Positions 40,437 to 49,816 of a stretch of 64,000 nucleotides of DNA are shown piece after piece. The DNA is taken from assembly GCA_002343775.1 (NCBI GenBank), contig DDSH01000026.1:62001-126000 (forward strand), written 5' to 3'. Source of the stretch: Anaerolineales bacterium UBA2395. GTDB lineage: Bacteria > Chloroflexota > Anaerolineae > Anaerolineales > Villigracilaceae. The notes below the pieces were generated by a model. The model was not told the DNA's origin, did no database searches, and worked only from the letters and a program-made list of their open reading frames with translations. A program made the translations under genes and the position numbers. Numbering within the stretch: the stretch's first letter is position 1; every line of letters starts with the position of its first letter.

Positions 40437-42776
40437 ATGAGCGCATTCACCAGTTTAATCCTCACGCAACTCACAGTTCCACCAGGAGATTTGATCTACT
40501 ACATCGTGCTGGCATTTGTGATCGCCAGTGCGCTGCAGTCGGCATTCAATCACTGGCGGGCAAGCGAATTTCCACAGGCACGGCGTGCGTTCATTGGGTT
40601 GGGAATTTTGCTTGCCGCACAGATCCTGATGTTCGTCTTCAGCGGGCTGGGCTGGCAGCAGATCCTCGACCCCAAAACCATCCTGCCGCCGATGGACCGG
40701 GCATTTATCCTATTCGGCATTGTCTGGGTCACCTGGTTGTATGCCTTTCCTGAACCCAATCGCATTGCGGATGCCGTCGCTACGATCTTGAGTCTGTTCG
40801 TGCTGACCGCATTGGGCTTAAGCCTGCTGACCTGGCAGCCGCAGATCGCATCCCTAAGTTATAACCAAACCATCGATGACTGGCTTTGGCAGATCGGCTC
40901 ACTCGCATTTGCCTTGTTGGGTATTGCCATTCTTTTCATCCGCAAGCCAGACGGTATGTGGAACGGCATTTTCCTGCTGTTCCTCGGATTTTTAGGTCAT
41001 CTTGGTCATTTGCTCTTACAGTTGGATGGAAACTACTCCGGCATCGTGCGGCTGGCATACATGGCGGCTTTTCCCATTCTGCTGACGCTCCCGCAACGGT
41101 TCACCATCCCCGGCGGAGTGATCGTTGAGCCTGCTCCCAAACCCACCACCCTAAAACAAGATACGACCGGGCGCCCCGAGCGCCGGCGCTACAGCACAGA
41201 CCCGAAAACGTTCCATGCACTGCTCGCTGTTGCAGCAGATTCCAACCCAACCAAGGTCAGCCAGTCACTGACACGCGCGATCGCACAGACCATGCTTGCC
41301 GATCTGTGTTTCATGATCTACCTGACGGACAACAACAACCAGATGGTCATTGCGGGCGGCTACGACCTGATCCGCGAAGATTCACTGGAAGGCGGTTCGC
41401 TCAGCAAAAGTTCGATTCCCATGCTGGCAAATTCACTCCAGCGCGGACGCCCTTTGCGCCTGCCCGCCAGCAGCACCTCGGCGGATATCAAAGGGTTGGG
41501 GGATATTCTCGGGCTGACCAACCCCGGTCACCTGTTGTGTGTGCCGATCATGACGCCTGAAAAAGAGACATTGGGCGGCATTCTATTGCTCTCGCCGTAC
41601 TCCGACCGGACGTGGAGCGCCGAAGATCAGGCATTCCTCTCCAACATCGCCATTTCACTGGTTCCCATCATCCAGCGCAACCAGAAGATCAACAAACTGG
41701 AAGCGCAAAGCGAAATGGCGCGCAATCATGCCACCGACCTTGAGCGTCGCATTCAGGAATTGAATCAACAATTGCAGGCGGCGCGCGCCGAAGCCGAAAA
41801 AGGCGGCTCGGTGGAAATGGCGTCGCTGCGGGCGGCACAGGATGAATCTCAAAAGATCATCGAAAATCTGCAACGCGAAAACGCCGAGTTACGGGCTGGG
41901 CGCGGCTCGACAGTCAACGCGCAGGTTGAACACGACCTCAAGACCACGCTTCAGGAATTGGCGCGTTTGCAGAACCAACTTGCCGATGCCAATGTAAAGA
42001 TCCTCGAATTGGAAAAAGGGCAGATCACAACCAAAAACACCGAACAAGCCGAGGTCATTGCCTCCATTTCACAGGAACTTCGCCAGCCGCTCTCGTCCAT
42101 TGTCGGTTACACAGACCTGCTGCTGGGCGAATCGGTCGGAATCCTCGGGGCGCTGCAACGAAAGTTCGTGGAGCGTATCAAGGCGTCCACCGAGCGCATC
42201 CGCAGCCTGACGGATGACATGATCCAGATCACCACGCTGGCAACCGACCTGAACGAATTGAAACCCGAAGCCGTGGATCTAAATCTGATCATCGACAATG
42301 CCATGTCGTACACCAGCACACAGGTGCGCGAGAAGAATATTTCCATGCACCTGGAGGTGCCCAAGAATCTGGCGCTCATCCATGCAGACCGTGAGGCGCT
42401 GCAACAGATCTTGATCCATTTGCTGCAAAACGCCGGGGCGGCGACTCCCTTTGAGGGCACGATCAAACTCAAAGTCCAGACGCGAACCGAAAACGGCATG
42501 GAGTTTATTCTGATCCAGGTATCCGACAAGGGCGGCGGAATCGCATCTGAAGACCTTCCGCGCGTCTTTACCCGCCTTTACCGTGCGGATAATGTCCTCA
42601 TTCAAGGGGTTGGGGATACCGGGGTGGGTCTTTCGATTGCCAAAACGCTGACCGAAGCGCAGCATGGCAGGATATGGGTGGAAAGCGAGCCGGGAGTGGG
42701 CGCCACATTTAGTGTGTTGCTGCCGATCGCCAGTGAGAAAGCAGCAGAAACACAGGCACCCAAAGGGAAGAAGTGA
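40437..42776 (+). CDS. Membrane histidine-kinase-like protein without phospho-acceptor His
   Basis: The 779-residue product has about seven N-terminal membrane helices (1-225), a GAF domain (about 255-415), a long coiled coil (about 425-535), a HisKA-like dimerisation region and an HATPase_c domain. The H box reads SISQELRQPLSSIVGY: the position of the phosphorylated His is Gln546 (codon CAG). The N box (LLQNAGAAT), G1 (DKGGGIA) and G2 (DTGVGLSI) are kept, so ATP binding is likely but self-phosphorylation at this site is not. The first in-frame start in the open frame is upstream; ATG 40437 matches the promoter and topology. It overlaps the LysM gene by one base. Confidence 0.88.
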   Translation: MSAFTSLILTQLTVPPGDLIYYIVLAFVIASALQSAFNHWRASEFPQARRAFIGLGILLAAQILMFVFSGLGWQQILDPKTILPPMDRAFILFGIVWVTWLYAFPEPNRIADAVATILSLFVLTALGLSLLTWQPQIASLSYNQTIDDWLWQIGSLAFALLGIAILFIRKPDGMWNGIFLLFLGFLGHLGHLLLQLDGNYSGIVRLAYMAAFPILLTLPQRFTIPGGVIVEPAPKPTTLKQDTTGRPERRRYSTDPKTFHALLAVAADSNPTKVSQSLTRAIAQTMLADLCFMIYLTDNNNQMVIAGGYDLIREDSLEGGSLSKSSIPMLANSLQRGRPLRLPASSTSADIKGLGDILGLTNPGHLLCVPIMTPEKETLGGILLLSPYSDRTWSAEDQAFLSNIAISLVPIIQRNQKINKLEAQSEMARNHATDLERRIQELNQQLQAARAEAEKGGSVEMASLRAAQDESQKIIENLQRENAELRAGRGSTVNAQVEHDLKTTLQELARLQNQLADANVKILELEKGQITTKNTEQAEVIASISQELRQPLSSIVGYTDLLLGESVGILGALQRKFVERIKASTERIRSLTDDMIQITTLATDLNELKPEAVDLNLIIDNAMSYTSTQVREKNISMHLEVPKNLALIHADREALQQILIHLLQNAGAATPFEGTIKLKVQTRTENGMEFILIQVSDKGGGIASEDLPRVFTRLYRADNVLIQGVGDTGVGLSIAKTLTEAQHGRIWVESEPGVGATFSVLLPIASEKAAETQAPKGKK

Positions 42777-43570
42777 TGCGAGGAATGCGCGAGATCGGCA
42801 ATGCGCTGGTCGTTACCATTGCCTCGGTCGGGTTGATGTTGGGGGCTTTATCCATCTCTTTGGTGGAATTCGTACCGGAAGCCACACCCACGGTCACGGT
42901 TCAGTTATTCCCATCTCCGTTGCCGGTGACCGCCACACCAACCTCGCTGCCCACCATCACCTTAAACCCGGAACTAAGTACACCGACCAGTACACCAACC
43001 AACACAGTCCTGCCTCCGGTTTCATGTCAGCCGCCCATTGGCTGGTTGCCCCTGACCGTTCAAGCCAGCGACACGTTGGATAGCCTTGCCGCGAAGTATC
43101 GCATTGCCAAAGCCCAATTGGTGAGCGGGAACTGTCTGGTGACCGAAAGCCTGATTGCCGGGACGGTCCTGTTTGTCCCTCCCGCCGCAACCAGCACTGT
43201 TGCCGTTTGTTCAAAGGGCGCAGTCGGCTGGGTGAATACCTACGTTGTCAAATCTGGCGACACGCTTTACTCGATTGCCACCAACCATTACACCACCGTG
43301 AACACGCTTCGAAATGTGAACTGCAGAATCGGTGACCGCATCAATGTCGGCGAAGTACTGTGGGTCCCGAATGTGGCTACACGCACGCCATTCCCGACAC
43401 CGTTGCCGGGAAGTACAGTCACGCCTCAACCCACCGATCCGCTCACCGAAACCGCCCTTCCGTTCACGGCGACAGTTATGCCAAGCGAAACCAGCACGCC
43501 TACCATTCAGCCAAGTCCAACTGCAATACCCACCCAAACCGCCAGCCCGACGGCGTTCCCTCAGCCTTAG
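42776..43570 (+). CDS. Secreted or anchored protein with two LysM-like domains
   Basis: The product is about 264 residues with an N-terminal hydrophobic segment (signal anchor), a Thr/Pro-rich stretch (about 35-80), two LysM-like domains (about 90-135 and 155-205; the second has VVKSGDTLYSIATNHY) and a Thr/Pro-rich tail. LysM domains bind peptidoglycan or chitin-like glycans. The ATG overlaps the upstream TGA, coupling it to the kinase-like gene, and the LCP gene follows by 26 bp. Confidence 0.85.
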   Translation: MRGMREIGNALVVTIASVGLMLGALSISLVEFVPEATPTVTVQLFPSPLPVTATPTSLPTITLNPELSTPTSTPTNTVLPPVSCQPPIGWLPLTVQASDTLDSLAAKYRIAKAQLVSGNCLVTESLIAGTVLFVPPAATSTVAVCSKGAVGWVNTYVVKSGDTLYSIATNHYTTVNTLRNVNCRIGDRINVGEVLWVPNVATRTPFPTPLPGSTVTPQPTDPLTETALPFTATVMPSETSTPTIQPSPTAIPTQTASPTAFPQP

Positions 43571-43596
43571 GCAACTCCAGCGTACAGCCCACATTC

Positions 43597-45102
43597 ATGA
43601 AACCAATCTTTAGAACCTTTCTGACCGCCTTCCTTGCGTTCGTATTGACCGCATGCGGGGCATCCGCAGCCGCGTCCGTTCCGGAACAGGCCCCCCTGCC
43701 ATTCATTTTGATCACGTCTGCGCCGAATGCATCGCCCACGCCCACGCCGTTTCAGCCCTCGCTTTTCACCCCCACACAACCGTCGCTCTATTCGTTCGAA
43801 TCGACTCCCGCCGCGCAGATTGTCCTGCCGACGGAAACACCTTTCCCAACGGCAACGCCTCAATCCTCGCCGACAGCAACAGCCGCCATCGAACAACTCT
43901 TCCCGACGCAAGCCGCCCCGCCGCCTGAATCGCAAACCAATCCCACCTCATTACCCCCACTCACCGATACCGACACCATCAACTTCCTCCTGATCGGCTC
44001 TGACCGCCGCCCTACCGGCACATCACACCGCACCGACACACTTCACATCGCCATCGTTTGGTACAAGGAAGGACAAGTCTCTCTCATTTCCATCCCGCGC
44101 GACCTGTGGATCTACATTCCCAGCGTTGGGATGCAGCGCATCAACACCGCCTACCAAAGCGGAGAATCCGGCGGCTACCCCGGCGGCGGTAATAGTCTGC
44201 TCAAAGACACTATTTTGCAAAACTTTGGGATTCGCATCGACCACACCGCCATGGTTGAATTCGACGGATTCAGCCGCATCGTGGATACCCTTGGCGGGAT
44301 CGATGTCCCCGTTGCCTGCGCCTACACCGACTGGCGACTCATCCACCCCTCCTACGACCCCAACAACGAAAACAACTGGTGGCTCTATACGGTAGGACCG
44401 GGTCAAGTCCACATGGATGGCGACCTTGCCCTGTGGTACGCCCGCTCCCGCTCGAAATCCAACGATTTCGACCGCGGACGCCGTCAGCAGGAAGTCATCC
44501 GTACGCTGATACAGCAAGCACTGCAAACCGACACACTCAACAAGATCCCGCAACTTTACGAGGATCTCTCCAGCTCCGTGATCACAGACCTGGGGCTGGC
44601 AGACATGCTGCGCATGGCTCCCTACGCGGTCAATTTCACCAACGCGAACATCCGCAGTTATTACATCCGCCCGCCGTATGTTGCGGGTTGGACCACTCCG
44701 GGCGGCGCATCCGTGCTTCTCCCGCAGGAAGAAGCGTTGAATCAGATGCTGGTCGAAGCCACCACCCTATCCACCTTCGCTGCTGTCCGCGAAACCATCA
44801 CCGTGGAAGTGCAGAACGGTTCCTATTTCGATACCCTGGATGCACTCGCCGCTTCACGCCTCAATTATGCAGGGTTTCAGACCGTCATCAGCGCCGCCGA
44901 CCACAGGGACTACGCCAATTCGGTGCTCGTGGATTTCACACCCGCACAAGACCAAAATCAGAGACAAACGATCATCAATGTCTTGGGGCTGTATTCCGCA
45001 AATGTACTCTCGCTGCCAGACCCCAACAGCCCGGTACAATACCGCCTGATCCTTGGCACGGAATATGAGCCCTGCTTCCAGCCACAAGATCTCTCGCATT
45101 GA
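43597..45102 (+). CDS. LytR-CpsA-Psr (LCP) family lipoprotein
   Basis: The 501-residue product has a lipobox (LTACG, Cys20), a long Thr/Pro-rich linker (about 25-125), an LCP domain (NFLLIGSDRR, SIPRDLWIYIP, LGGIDVPV, ALWYARSRSKSNDFDRGRRQQ) and a C-terminal LytR_C domain (ITVEVQNGSYF). LCP enzymes transfer polymers from lipid carriers to the cell wall. Being a lipoprotein and not a membrane-helix protein is unusual for the family. It is the third gene of the kinase-like/LysM/LCP operon. Confidence 0.9.
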   Translation: MKPIFRTFLTAFLAFVLTACGASAAASVPEQAPLPFILITSAPNASPTPTPFQPSLFTPTQPSLYSFESTPAAQIVLPTETPFPTATPQSSPTATAAIEQLFPTQAAPPPESQTNPTSLPPLTDTDTINFLLIGSDRRPTGTSHRTDTLHIAIVWYKEGQVSLISIPRDLWIYIPSVGMQRINTAYQSGESGGYPGGGNSLLKDTILQNFGIRIDHTAMVEFDGFSRIVDTLGGIDVPVACAYTDWRLIHPSYDPNNENNWWLYTVGPGQVHMDGDLALWYARSRSKSNDFDRGRRQQEVIRTLIQQALQTDTLNKIPQLYEDLSSSVITDLGLADMLRMAPYAVNFTNANIRSYYIRPPYVAGWTTPGGASVLLPQEEALNQMLVEATTLSTFAAVRETITVEVQNGSYFDTLDALAASRLNYAGFQTVISAADHRDYANSVLVDFTPAQDQNQRQTIINVLGLYSANVLSLPDPNSPVQYRLILGTEYEPCFQPQDLSH

Positions 45103-45127
45103 TTTTCAAGATTCCCCCAAGACCCAG

Positions 45128-45156
45128 TTGACAACGCCCTATTAATTCGCTAAACT
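45128..45156 (+). promoter_or_regulatory. Consensus promoter of the recombinase-like gene
   Basis: -35 TTGACA (45128-45133), 17-bp spacer, -10 TAAACT (45151-45156). The leader is about 30 nt with AAGGG before the ATG. Confidence 0.7.
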
Positions 45157-45192
45157 ATACGAAAGAGAAATACTACACGCAAGGGTAAACCT

Positions 45193-46092
45193 ATGTCCAA
45201 ATCCTCTGTCTCTGCACACATCAGTACAAAAACGCTGCTCCCCGCCGCCATCTCCAGCTGGGAAATGTTTCTTGCAGATCAAGGTCGCTCGCAAAACACC
45301 ATCAAAGCCTTCCTCTCCGATGTGCGACTGCTCAATCAATTCATCTCACCCGATCAAGCCATTGGCGCCATCTCAACAGATGACCTGAACCGCTTCTTCG
45401 ACTGGATGGAAAAAGGTCGCGGCATCCCGTGCAGCCCCAAGACCCTCTCGCGGCGTATCACCTCGGTGAAATCCTTCTTCCGCTGGCTGCACCAATACGG
45501 TGTGTTGACCATTGACCCGGCTGAAAAGGTCATGCAGCGTTCTGCCATTAGCCCATTGCCGCAGGTGCTGACACAAGAGGAATACGAAGCCGTCCTGCTC
45601 TCCGCCGACCGTCACCGCCGCGACAAAAAAGCAGATGCGCGGCCGTATGCACTGGTTTCCCTCCTGCTAACCACTGGCATCAAAAAGAGCGAGTGTCTCG
45701 GTATTCATGTCAATCACATCGACCTCGAAGGCGCGAACGGACCCTACCTTTTCGTCCGCTATGCCAGCCCAGCCAACCGCTACAAGGAACGCAAGATCGA
45801 CCTCGACCAGGATTGGGTCACTGCCTACGCCGAATATACCTCCCAGTACCAGCCCGTGGACCAGGTCTTTCCCTGGTCACCGCGCAGGCTCGAGTATTTA
45901 CTGGAGGATGTCGGCGAAGAAGCCGGGCTGGACAAACACCTCTCCTTCGATATGTGCCGCTGGACATGCGCACTGCGCGACTATCAGTCCGGCATCGAAG
46001 CGGACAAGATCCGGCAAAAACTTGGGGTGTCCAAAATTCAGTGGCGCGAGTTATTCATCAAACTGCGGCAACTCAACGGTGAAGTCAAGTAA
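45193..46092 (+). CDS. Tyrosine-recombinase-like protein with degenerate active site
   Basis: The 299-residue product aligns over its full length with XerC/XerD: an N-terminal SAM-like core-binding domain (about 17-105) and a catalytic-domain fold (about 125-295). Against XerD the catalytic residues are: Arg to Lys164 (TGIKKSE), Lys kept (YKER), His to Asp253, Arg256 kept, His/Trp to Val279 (LGVS), Tyr to Phe288 (RELF). Without the nucleophilic Tyr it should not recombine DNA but may still bind it. There is no tRNA, att repeat or phage gene nearby. Its own promoter and terminator are intact, arguing against a decaying pseudogene. Confidence 0.85.
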   Translation: MSKSSVSAHISTKTLLPAAISSWEMFLADQGRSQNTIKAFLSDVRLLNQFISPDQAIGAISTDDLNRFFDWMEKGRGIPCSPKTLSRRITSVKSFFRWLHQYGVLTIDPAEKVMQRSAISPLPQVLTQEEYEAVLLSADRHRRDKKADARPYALVSLLLTTGIKKSECLGIHVNHIDLEGANGPYLFVRYASPANRYKERKIDLDQDWVTAYAEYTSQYQPVDQVFPWSPRRLEYLLEDVGEEAGLDKHLSFDMCRWTCALRDYQSGIEADKIRQKLGVSKIQWRELFIKLRQLNGEVK

Positions 46093-46103
46093 ACAGGAAA
46101 AAA

Positions 46104-46140
46104 AAATCCCGCCCACATTGCAGGGCGGGATTTGGTTTTA
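46104..46140. terminator. Bidirectional terminator
   Basis: An 11-bp inverted repeat (46104-46114 with 46123-46133, core TCCCGCCC/GGGCGGGA) has A/T runs on both sides between convergent genes. Confidence 0.85.
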
Positions 46141-46145
46141 AACCC

Positions 46146-47600
46146 TCAGACAATATTCTCTGAAGCAAACTTATCGGGCAGGCGGGAGACGGAAAAATAC
46201 ACCACACTGCCTGTCGTTTCTTTGATGCGATGCCGGTGCGCGGGACGGTAGCCGGGAACCCAAACGATCTCATCCCCCGCGCAAAGAAGGGGCCAGTGGT
46301 CGCGCGCACGCTGTGGCACTTTTTCATTCACAAAAAAATCGGATAACTTTTGGGAGTGCCCGTCCATGCCCAAGGGAGAAAAATAATCTCCCTGACGCCG
46401 AACCCGAAGATGAAGGGTGTCGGGCAAACCTTCCGCATCCAACCAGACCTGAAAATTGTCTTCGTTCTTTTCAGCTTGTTCCAACGCCAGAGCCGGAAGC
46501 CGCCAACGCTCACAGCTGATCTTCCACCCACCCGCCAGCGGAATCTGCCCCGGAATTTGAATCGTCAACACCTCTTTGTCCGGCATTTGGGGCCATCTGT
46601 CGAACGGCAGTACCGCGTTCGGCGCACAAACATACACATGCTCCTTCTCGCGCATGATATACATCCCCGCTTTCAAATCCAGTCGCGCCGAATCGGGTGC
46701 GGATTCGAACCATTGCGAAGCTCGTTCGAGGATGCCAAACGTAACCTCTACACTCGGACGGATGGTCTGCATGGCGTGCCTGATCAAATTGCGCTGCAAT
46801 CCGGGGGAACAGTCTATCAGTTGGTTTGCATTGAAGGTCACGATCTCACTATCCACCGAAAGGACCGTCTTCGCCCACGCATTCTCCAGCGTTTCCATCA
46901 CAAAGGTGTAGTCGCTCTTAAGCGACTGCGACATGCGTAAAAGCGCTTCTCGGAATTTCGGGTTGTAGGTCTCCAGGGTCGGGATAAGCAAATGCCGAAT
47001 GCGATTGCGTTGAAAGTTCAGGGAATCGTTGGTGGAGTCATAGTGCGGGCGCAACCCATGCACCGAACAATAGACAACGGTTTCCTCCCGCCAAAAATCC
47101 AGCAACGGGCGGATAATGGGGATGTCCGGGTCGAAGGTTTTGATGACCGAACGGTGGGACATCCCTTTCAGCCCGGCAATGCCGCTGCCGCGAATGAAAT
47201 GCATCAGCATGGTCTCCACCTGATCATCCGCGGTATGACCGACCGCCACCGCCTGTGCCTGATACTGGCGCGCAAGATCGAACAGGAAGCGATAACGCAG
47301 GTTGCGCGCCGCCTCTTCAATGGACATTTTGTGCTTCTCGGCATAGCCGCGTACATCTGCGCCATCAATTTTGGAGGCAAGCATCAGACGCGCAGCGGTC
47401 TTCTCCACAAGGCGGGCATCGGTGGCGGAATCCGCCCGCAGTTGATGGTCAAAGTATGCCACAAGGATCGGATACCCCGCCTGTCGCAGAACTTCCATGA
47501 GACACAGGCTATCCGGTCCGCCTGAGACCCCGACGATAATGTGGCGATCTTTGACCAGACCGCACTCCTTCGTCAGGATGGCTTCGAGATGCTCTTCCAT
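46146..47600 (-). CDS. tilS: tRNA(Ile)-lysidine synthase
   Basis: The 484-residue product joins lysine to C34 of the AUA-decoding tRNA(Ile), an essential change in most bacteria. It has the PP-loop SGGPDS (26-31), the family GHTADDQVETMLMHFIRG segment, the central TilS substrate-binding region and the C-terminal TilS_C domain (HLRVRRQGDYFSPLG). Its ATG overlaps the epimerase stop by one base. Confidence 0.95.
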   Translation of the reverse strand: MEEHLEAILTKECGLVKDRHIIVGVSGGPDSLCLMEVLRQAGYPILVAYFDHQLRADSATDARLVEKTAARLMLASKIDGADVRGYAEKHKMSIEEAARNLRYRFLFDLARQYQAQAVAVGHTADDQVETMLMHFIRGSGIAGLKGMSHRSVIKTFDPDIPIIRPLLDFWREETVVYCSVHGLRPHYDSTNDSLNFQRNRIRHLLIPTLETYNPKFREALLRMSQSLKSDYTFVMETLENAWAKTVLSVDSEIVTFNANQLIDCSPGLQRNLIRHAMQTIRPSVEVTFGILERASQWFESAPDSARLDLKAGMYIMREKEHVYVCAPNAVLPFDRWPQMPDKEVLTIQIPGQIPLAGGWKISCERWRLPALALEQAEKNEDNFQVWLDAEGLPDTLHLRVRRQGDYFSPLGMDGHSQKLSDFFVNEKVPQRARDHWPLLCAGDEIVWVPGYRPAHRHRIKETTGSVVYFSVSRLPDKFASENIV

Positions 47601-48004
47601 TAGATCTGATACAGTTCCACCAGCACTCCGCCCGTGGATTCGGGGTGGATGAAGGCATACTTCTTTCCATCGGCAGCCGTACGCGGCTCTTCATTGATAA
47701 GGCGGATGTTCTTCACTCTTAATTGCGCCATCATCCCTTCGATGTCGTCCACCTCAAGGCACAAGTGATGCATACCCGCGCCGCGCTTGGCAAGATACTT
47801 GGCGATCCCCGAATCATCCGTGGTCGGCATGACCAATTCGACTTCGGCACCGGCAAGCGGCAGAAACGCAACTTGTGATTTTTCCGCAGGAACATCACGC
47901 AGTTCATGCAAAGCAATGCCAAGCGCATCGCGCCAGAAGGCAAGGGATTTTTCCATATCGTCAACAACGACTGCAACATGATTGATGGCTTTGATTGTAG
48001 GCAT
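47600..48004 (-). CDS. mce: Methylmalonyl-CoA epimerase
   Basis: The 134-residue product converts (2R)- and (2S)-methylmalonyl-CoA, linking propionyl-CoA to succinyl-CoA. It has the vicinal-oxygen-chelate repeats with INHVAVVVDDMEKSLAFW, metal ligands in NHVAV and MHHLCLEVDD, and the terminal Glu in GVLVELYQI. Length is normal. It lies 29 bp after the SGNH gene and is fused translationally to tilS by a one-base overlap. No mutase is in the window. A generic glyoxalase-fold enzyme is the alternative. Confidence 0.88.
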   Translation of the reverse strand: MPTIKAINHVAVVVDDMEKSLAFWRDALGIALHELRDVPAEKSQVAFLPLAGAEVELVMPTTDDSGIAKYLAKRGAGMHHLCLEVDDIEGMMAQLRVKNIRLINEEPRTAADGKKYAFIHPESTGGVLVELYQI

Positions 48005-48033
48005 TCATTCTCCGTTTTAAGTTTGGGTTGAGT

Positions 48034-48711
48034 TTATTTCAGAATATCAAGCGCGATGGGCAGGGCGAGGCTCGCCCATTGCGCATACATGCTTCCAGAG
48101 GGGTGCAAGCCGTCTGATGCGATCAGCGATTGATCGGTCAGGGCTTGACGCGAAACCGGGGTGACATCCACATAATGCGCACCGGCTTTTTGGGATTCTT
48201 CCAAATTGACTTGATTAAACGCATCGATCTCCCCGGCGATCTTCTCGGCATCTCTGCCAGACGCAAATGGTGTAACACCCCAATCGGGGATGGAAAAAAC
48301 AAGGACGCGGTCCACATCGCCGCCTGCGTATTCGATGGCTTTGTTCAATAAAAAGACAAATCCCTCGCGATATTCAGCGAGGCTTCGACCGCGATATTGA
48401 TTGTTGACGCCGATCAACAAAGAGACCAGGTCGTATGGCGGCTCGACCGTTTGCGCCTGGATTCCCTGCCAGAGTTCGTCGGTCGTCCAGCCGGTGCGGG
48501 CAATGATGGTGACTTTAACGGGAACGCCTTCTTCCGCCAGCAGAGCAGAAAGTTGATTGGGAAAACGATCCGCCTCTGCCACACTCTCGCCGATGGTGTA
48601 GGAATCGCCCAATGCCAGGTATCGAAGGGTCATTGCATTCTCCGTTTGAGGTTCAGGGATGGTGGAACAACCATAGAAAACAAGCAGAAAGAGCAAAGCA
48701 AACTTCTTCAC
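48034..48711 (-). CDS. SGNH/GDSL-family lipoprotein esterase
   Basis: The 225-residue product has a lipoprotein signal (lipobox FYGC, Cys15) and an SGNH-hydrolase domain: GDSYTIGES with the nucleophilic Ser, the Gly of the second block, GVNNQY with the Asn, and SDGLHPS with the Asp-x-x-His. It should hydrolyse an ester outside the membrane; the substrate is unknown. It heads the epimerase/tilS run. Confidence 0.88.
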   Translation of the reverse strand: MKKFALLFLLVFYGCSTIPEPQTENAMTLRYLALGDSYTIGESVAEADRFPNQLSALLAEEGVPVKVTIIARTGWTTDELWQGIQAQTVEPPYDLVSLLIGVNNQYRGRSLAEYREGFVFLLNKAIEYAGGDVDRVLVFSIPDWGVTPFASGRDAEKIAGEIDAFNQVNLEESQKAGAHYVDVTPVSRQALTDQSLIASDGLHPSGSMYAQWASLALPIALDILK

Positions 48712-48752
48712 GCGGCAAGTATATCAAAAGACAGCGGATGTTCCTTAAATCG

Positions 48753-48783
48753 GCAAGGGCGCGACTCTCGGTCACGCCCTTGC
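48753..48783 (-). terminator. Hairpin after crtB, probable terminator
   Basis: A 9-bp inverted repeat (48753-48761 with 48775-48783, extended by GAC/GTC) lies after the crtB stop. The following T run on the minus strand is weak. Confidence 0.5.
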
Positions 48784-48811
48784 ACTCACAAGAGGAGAAG
48801 ATGTTGATGGA

Positions 48812-49759
48812 TTAAAGGGACTTGATCTTCCACCACAAAGCGGGAATCTTACGGAGTTTGCCGAGCGCCCCCAGCGAAGCCCGGCGGGAGAAGACATCAT
48901 AATCGTGTTTCTCTATGTCTTCCAAAATGCCCGCATAAAAAACGGATGCAGCGCCAATTGCCAGCTGACCTTCACGCTCGAGCAACTTCACGCCAGCCCA
49001 GGCTTCCTCATATAGATTGCGAGTACGTTCGATCTGGAACTTCATGAACTGACGCCACGCATCCGTGACGCGCCCCGCGGCAATGTCTTCCTCGCGGATG
49101 CCGTACAGCACCAATTCCTCGCGTGGCAGGTAAAGACGACCGTTGCGATAATCCTCACCCACATCACGCAGGATATTGGTCATTTGCAAAGCAACACCCA
49201 ACTTAATGGCATATGGCACCGCTTCATTGCTTTTGAAACCGACCACATACATGCTCATCAGCCCAACCGTGGAGGCAACTCCATAGCAATATGTGGCAAG
49301 ATCGTCGAAGGTTTGGTAACGGGTTTGAGACAAGTCACGCGCAACACCGTCGATCAGCTGCAAGGCATAATGACGCGGGATATGGTATCGGACGAGGGTG
49401 TCTGCCCAGGCGGCAGCGACGAGGTCATCGGTCGAGGCAGAAGCGGTTTGAACGACAGTTCGCCAGTAATCCAGCTCGTAATCCCGGTCTTTTTTCGATT
49501 CGACTTCATCCACAATATCATCCACAGTGCGACAGAAAGCGTACAAAGCGCGGACGGCATCCCGTTTTTCGTCTGGCAACAAAGCGGAAGCGAGATAAAA
49601 AGATTTGCTATGTGTATTTGTAATGATTTCAGCCTGTTTGTAGGCTTTTCGCAAAGACGCGTCACCTGCCCAGTACGAAAAAAACGTACGCTCGGAAGGG
49701 TGCGTGATAGTTCCGGCGAGTGAAAGTAGTTGGTTCTCCCAATTTGGGTTCGCTTGCAT
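48812..49759 (-). CDS. crtB: Phytoene synthase
   Basis: The 315-residue product condenses two geranylgeranyl-PP to phytoene, the first committed carotenoid step. It has the two aspartate-rich motifs (DDIVDE and DVGEDYRNGRLYLP) that bind the Mg-diphosphate groups, and the LGVALQMTNILRD helix. GGAGAG precedes the ATG. It is transcribed away from crtI from a mirror-image promoter. GGPP synthase is not in the window. Confidence 0.93.
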   Translation of the reverse strand: MQANPNWENQLLSLAGTITHPSERTFFSYWAGDASLRKAYKQAEIITNTHSKSFYLASALLPDEKRDAVRALYAFCRTVDDIVDEVESKKDRDYELDYWRTVVQTASASTDDLVAAAWADTLVRYHIPRHYALQLIDGVARDLSQTRYQTFDDLATYCYGVASTVGLMSMYVVGFKSNEAVPYAIKLGVALQMTNILRDVGEDYRNGRLYLPREELVLYGIREEDIAAGRVTDAWRQFMKFQIERTRNLYEEAWAGVKLLEREGQLAIGAASVFYAGILEDIEKHDYDVFSRRASLGALGKLRKIPALWWKIKSL

Positions 49760-49816
49760 AGAGCTCTCCTCTCGAATTTGAAACCGGTGTGCGATCTCAC
49801 CGCTGACGATGTGTAG

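Noticed and set aside
45193..46092. Prophage or integrative element driven by an integrase
   Set aside because: The recombinase-like protein lacks its Tyr nucleophile, there is no tRNA or att-like direct repeat, and the neighbours are housekeeping genes.
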